NCBI GenBank assembly: GCA_009774145.1
Contig: VSND01000107.1
Location: 1 to 9,308 of the forward strand
Origin: Lachnospiraceae bacterium
GTDB lineage: Bacteria > Bacillota > Clostridia > Lachnospirales > Lachnospiraceae
DNA: 9,308 nucleotides
Direction of reading: 5' to 3'
The notes below the pieces were generated by a model, which was not told the DNA's origin, made no database searches, and saw only the letters and a list, made by a program, of their open reading frames with translations. This document shows positions 7,243 through 9,308 of this stretch, piece after piece (within the stretch, counting starts at the first letter, position 1; the number at the start of each line of letters is the position of its first letter). The translations under genes were made by a program, and so were the position numbers.

Positions 7243-7736
7243 TGCAGATGCTGGTGGGATTGTATATTGAGGATGAACCAAAAAATGTCACAATAATGAA
7301 AGGGAGATTCAGTCTGTATCAGGGAATCAATCTGATCGGGCTTGACAGTTATCCCCGGACTCTGAACGGATTTTATGATATTGTGATTGAGCATAATGTT
7401 GATTTTCTGCTGGTGGATCATGAGCTGGATAAGGCTCTGGTGGATTATAAAGGTATCGATGTTCTGAGAGAGGTGCGGAAGCATGACAGTCATATTTATG
7501 CAGTTCTGCTGACGAATTACAATCTGGATGACTATAGGGATGAGCTGGGAGAATACGATTTTCAGTTAAATAAAGAGGAACTGTCAAAACCTGAAAAAAT
7601 GAAAGAACTGGTTGCTAAAATCAAACGCGGCTGCGGGCTGCGGCAGGATAATGCGCTTTTGCTTTCCATGGATGAAAAACAGAATGAGTTACAGAATCTG
7701 CTTTGGCAGATGAGGACAGCTTTGAAAAAGGATTAA
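7242..7736 (+). CDS. Stand-alone response-regulator receiver protein (164 aa)
   Basis: A CheY-like receiver domain fills about residues 3-125. The phosphorylation pocket is complete: acidic pair Glu10-Asp11 in YIEDEP, phosphoacceptor Asp59 in FLLVDHEL, the switch Thr91 in VLLTNY and Lys111 in LNKEEL. GIDVLREVR (71-79) is a typical helix. After the domain there is only a short helical tail, rich in Leu and Gln (about 130-164), with no DNA-binding, enzymatic or other output domain. The output is therefore probably a protein contact. It starts in the TAATG overlap with the kinase gene, with AGGAGGG at 7226-7232 as RBS, and ends 3 bases before the nuclease gene. The obvious partner is the kinase module of the preceding protein (His599 to Asp59), and the likely client is the nuclease or the ATPase itself. 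A second in-frame ATG at 7248 would change little. Confidence 0.93.
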   Translation: MQMLVGLYIEDEPKNVTIMKGRFSLYQGINLIGLDSYPRTLNGFYDIVIEHNVDFLLVDHELDKALVDYKGIDVLREVRKHDSHIYAVLLTNYNLDDYRDELGEYDFQLNKEELSKPEKMKELVAKIKRGCGLRQDNALLLSMDEKQNELQNLLWQMRTALKKD

Positions 7737-7739
7737 GGG

Positions 7740-8630
7740 ATGGACTATAAAAGGACCAGACACTGGGCGAAGTATGATTCAGATAAATGTAAGATGTACC
7801 TTCGTAATGATTTTCATTTTGAATGTGCATATTGCAGGATGCGTGAACAGGATAATGCCGCCGGAGAGAAAATTTTTGAAAAAGACCATTTTATTTCCAA
7901 AAAAACAGAATCAAGACAGGATCTGAATGATTATGATAACATGGTATATGCCTGCTGCGTATGCAATGGAACAAAGACAGATCAGAACATAAACCTGATA
8001 CTCGATCCATGTAAAGATGATATTTATGGCGGAGAGTCTCCGCATATAGAAAAACTGGGGATGGAAGGTCAGTATCGTCTTCATGCACTTACCTGCAAAG
8101 GACAGATGTTTATTGACAGCTTGCAGTTAAACTCCCGTTTTTACCGCAAAATGAGAAGGAAACAGGCTGAGAATCTGGAGCTGAGAAATGCAATCCGTGC
8201 ATTGCTGGAGGATATAAAGGCAGATGAGCAGCCGGAGGTAGCTGTAAACCTTGAAAGTATGTTGGAGATGGATGGATATCAGGATGAAAACAGCGATGAA
8301 TTTCGCTGCGGCATTTCGAAAGCCGGAGAAGAACTGTATTCCGTTTTAAAAAAGCTGGATGAAAAACAGATCGAATATCAACTTCTTTTTGATGATTATG
8401 ATCTGGATGTTATGATCAGATTTCACGGGACTACATATTATTGTGAAGTGAAGAGCAGCAGGTATACAGGGCAGAACAGGCGGGGACCGCATGTAGAAGA
8501 AGAAAAAAAAGAAAGGTGGCTGAGTACGGGACATACATGCGGCATTCTTTATTATTATAAGAACATGGACAGGTTAGAACTGTATGTTTGCAGTGATGAA
8601 AAAGATATTAAGAAACGGTACAGACTGTAA
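7740..8630 (+). CDS. HNH plus PD-(D/E)XK dual-domain nuclease (296 aa)
   Basis: The protein holds two predicted nuclease domains. The N-terminal HNH domain is of the zinc-finger type: Cys29-x2-Cys32, EKDHF with Asp49-His50 as the catalytic start, Asn67 in YDNMVY, Cys72-x2-Cys75, then Asn76 and Lys79. A helical linker follows to about 190. The C-terminal domain has the order expected of a PD-(D/E)XK fold: a helix with Glu197/Glu198 in KAGEELYSVL, Asp221/Asp223 in YDLDVMIRF, then Glu236-Val-Lys238 in YYCEVKSSR. The GEE and EVKSS spacing resembles Mrr and DUF3883-type nucleases. Both active sites look intact. There is no helicase or DNA-specificity domain. AAGGA (7728-7732), inside the end of the receiver gene, serves as RBS. 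As last gene of the methyltransferase operon it is the likely restriction effector. The HNH assignment is firm; the second domain is a motif-level call. Confidence 0.9.
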   Translation: MDYKRTRHWAKYDSDKCKMYLRNDFHFECAYCRMREQDNAAGEKIFEKDHFISKKTESRQDLNDYDNMVYACCVCNGTKTDQNINLILDPCKDDIYGGESPHIEKLGMEGQYRLHALTCKGQMFIDSLQLNSRFYRKMRRKQAENLELRNAIRALLEDIKADEQPEVAVNLESMLEMDGYQDENSDEFRCGISKAGEELYSVLKKLDEKQIEYQLLFDDYDLDVMIRFHGTTYYCEVKSSRYTGQNRRGPHVEEEKKERWLSTGHTCGILYYYKNMDRLELYVCSDEKDIKKRYRL

Positions 8631-8651
8631 AATGTATAACAGGAGGCTCAT

Positions 8652-9248
8652 ATGGATGAAAGATTAAAGCGGCAGCTGGAGTTTGCACTGGAGATTGATA
8701 AGGAAAAAAATATATTTCGTCAGACTCATCTGTCCGGACACGGCAGAAGGGAAAATGATGCAGAACATGCATGGCATATGGCGGTCATGGCGTATCTGCT
8801 GAGAGAATATGCCAATGAAGAGATTGACATTACGAGGGTCATGCTCATGTGCCTGATTCATGATATTGTGGAGATCGAGGCAGGGGATACCTATGCTTAC
8901 GACGAGGAGGAGAAAAAGACGCAGAAGCTCAGGGAAGATGTGGCGAAGGAGAAACTGTATTCAATGCTTCCAGAAGATCAGAAACAGGAATTCACTGCGC
9001 TGTTTGACGAGTTTGAGGAATGCCGGACGGCAGAAGCAAAATTTGCCCGTGCGATGGATAATCTGCAGCCTCTGCTTCTGAACAACAGCAACGACGGGGC
9101 AGACTGGAGGGAGCATCAGGTAACTGCCGAGCAGGTATATGGGCGTCAGTCAAAAACTGAAGCAGGCTCTGAAAGACTGTATGAAGTAACAGACCGGATC
9201 ATTAAGGAACACATACAAAGAGGAAATATCAACACGGTAAACGCATGA
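8652..9248 (+). CDS. HD-domain phosphohydrolase, YfbR-like (198 aa)
   Basis: A predicted metal-dependent phosphohydrolase of the HD superfamily, in the branch that includes 5'-deoxynucleotidase YfbR and annotated 'putative hydrolases of HD superfamily'. Predicted metal ligands are all present: His39 in NDAEHAW, His70-Asp71 in LIHDIVE, and Asp136 in ARAMDNLQP. The adjacent Glu74 and GDTYAYD (78-84) are typical of the family. The substrate cannot be told from sequence; deoxynucleoside monophosphates are the best-known ones. Cytoplasmic, with no membrane segment. A consensus AGGAGG (8641-8646) lies 5 bases before the start. It follows the nuclease gene by 21 bases without a terminator, so it can be read from the operon, but its GC (about 50% in a sampled line) is nearer the left-hand chromosomal genes. 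It is probably resident chromosome downstream of the inserted operon. Confidence 0.92.
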   Translation: MDERLKRQLEFALEIDKEKNIFRQTHLSGHGRRENDAEHAWHMAVMAYLLREYANEEIDITRVMLMCLIHDIVEIEAGDTYAYDEEEKKTQKLREDVAKEKLYSMLPEDQKQEFTALFDEFEECRTAEAKFARAMDNLQPLLLNNSNDGADWREHQVTAEQVYGRQSKTEAGSERLYEVTDRIIKEHIQRGNINTVNA

Positions 9249-9308
9249 TTTTATGTCTATGCGTCGCTGAAAAAAACGGATATATTATATATTAGTAACT
9301 GACAATCT

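Noticed and set aside
9241..9264. ACGCAT/ATGCGT inverted repeat across the HD gene stop codon, as a terminator
   Set aside because: Only 6 bp of stem with a 12-base loop and no T-run on the + strand, so it is not credible as an intrinsic terminator.
9265..9308. AT-rich tail with TATAAT-like and TTGTCA-like boxes on the - strand
   Set aside because: The boxes are about 10 bp apart, too close for a promoter. The window ends before anything can be confirmed.
1..9308. CRISPR array, tRNA genes, insertion sequences or attachment sites
   Set aside because: Reading the window I saw no regularly spaced repeats, cloverleaf sequences, transposase or integrase motifs, or convincing direct repeats flanking the operon.

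Overview
The window looks like a chromosomal segment of a Clostridia bacterium, most likely Lachnospiraceae. The evidence is a type A RNase P RNA, the style of the housekeeping proteins, strong AGGAGG ribosome binding sites and moderate GC. The genus cannot be fixed from this sequence. Every gene is on the + strand.

Left part (1-3280), ordinary chromosome: the 3' four-fifths of rnpB, a small conserved protein of unknown function, exonuclease III (xth), then a two-gene unit. That unit has a MerR-type promoter with a 19-bp spacer and a perfect dyad, a MerR-family regulator and a DUF362 protein. It closes with a very clear intrinsic terminator at 3243-3279.

Middle part (3363-8630), the notable region: a tight four-gene operon with visibly lower GC than its flanks. 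Hand counts of single 60-base lines give about 37% and 47% inside, 57% to the left and 50% to the right. The genes are (1) a TaqI/Eco57I-like N6-adenine DNA methyltransferase with its own target-recognition region; (2) an 811-residue protein with two separate GHKL ATPase modules, an N-terminal MORC/Hsp90-like ATPase and a C-terminal histidine kinase, joined by a long charged coiled coil; (3) a stand-alone response-regulator receiver with all phosphorylation residues intact and no DNA-binding domain; (4) a nuclease fusing a Cys4-type HNH domain to a PD-(D/E)XK domain. Intergenic gaps run from a 1-base overlap to 14 bases. I infer a restriction-modification-like anti-phage or anti-plasmid system in which a built-in His-Asp phosphorelay links a MORC-like ATPase to nuclease licensing. 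There is no helicase or translocase. The general theme (prokaryotic MORC/paraMORC ATPases in R-M operons) is known from comparative genomics, but I recall no named defence system with this combination.

Right part (8652-9308): an HD-domain phosphohydrolase of the YfbR-like type starts 21 bases after the nuclease gene with its own strong RBS and no terminator between. It is probably resident chromosome that now receives read-through from the operon, although a functional link cannot be excluded. The last 60 bases are AT-rich and hold nothing I can call.
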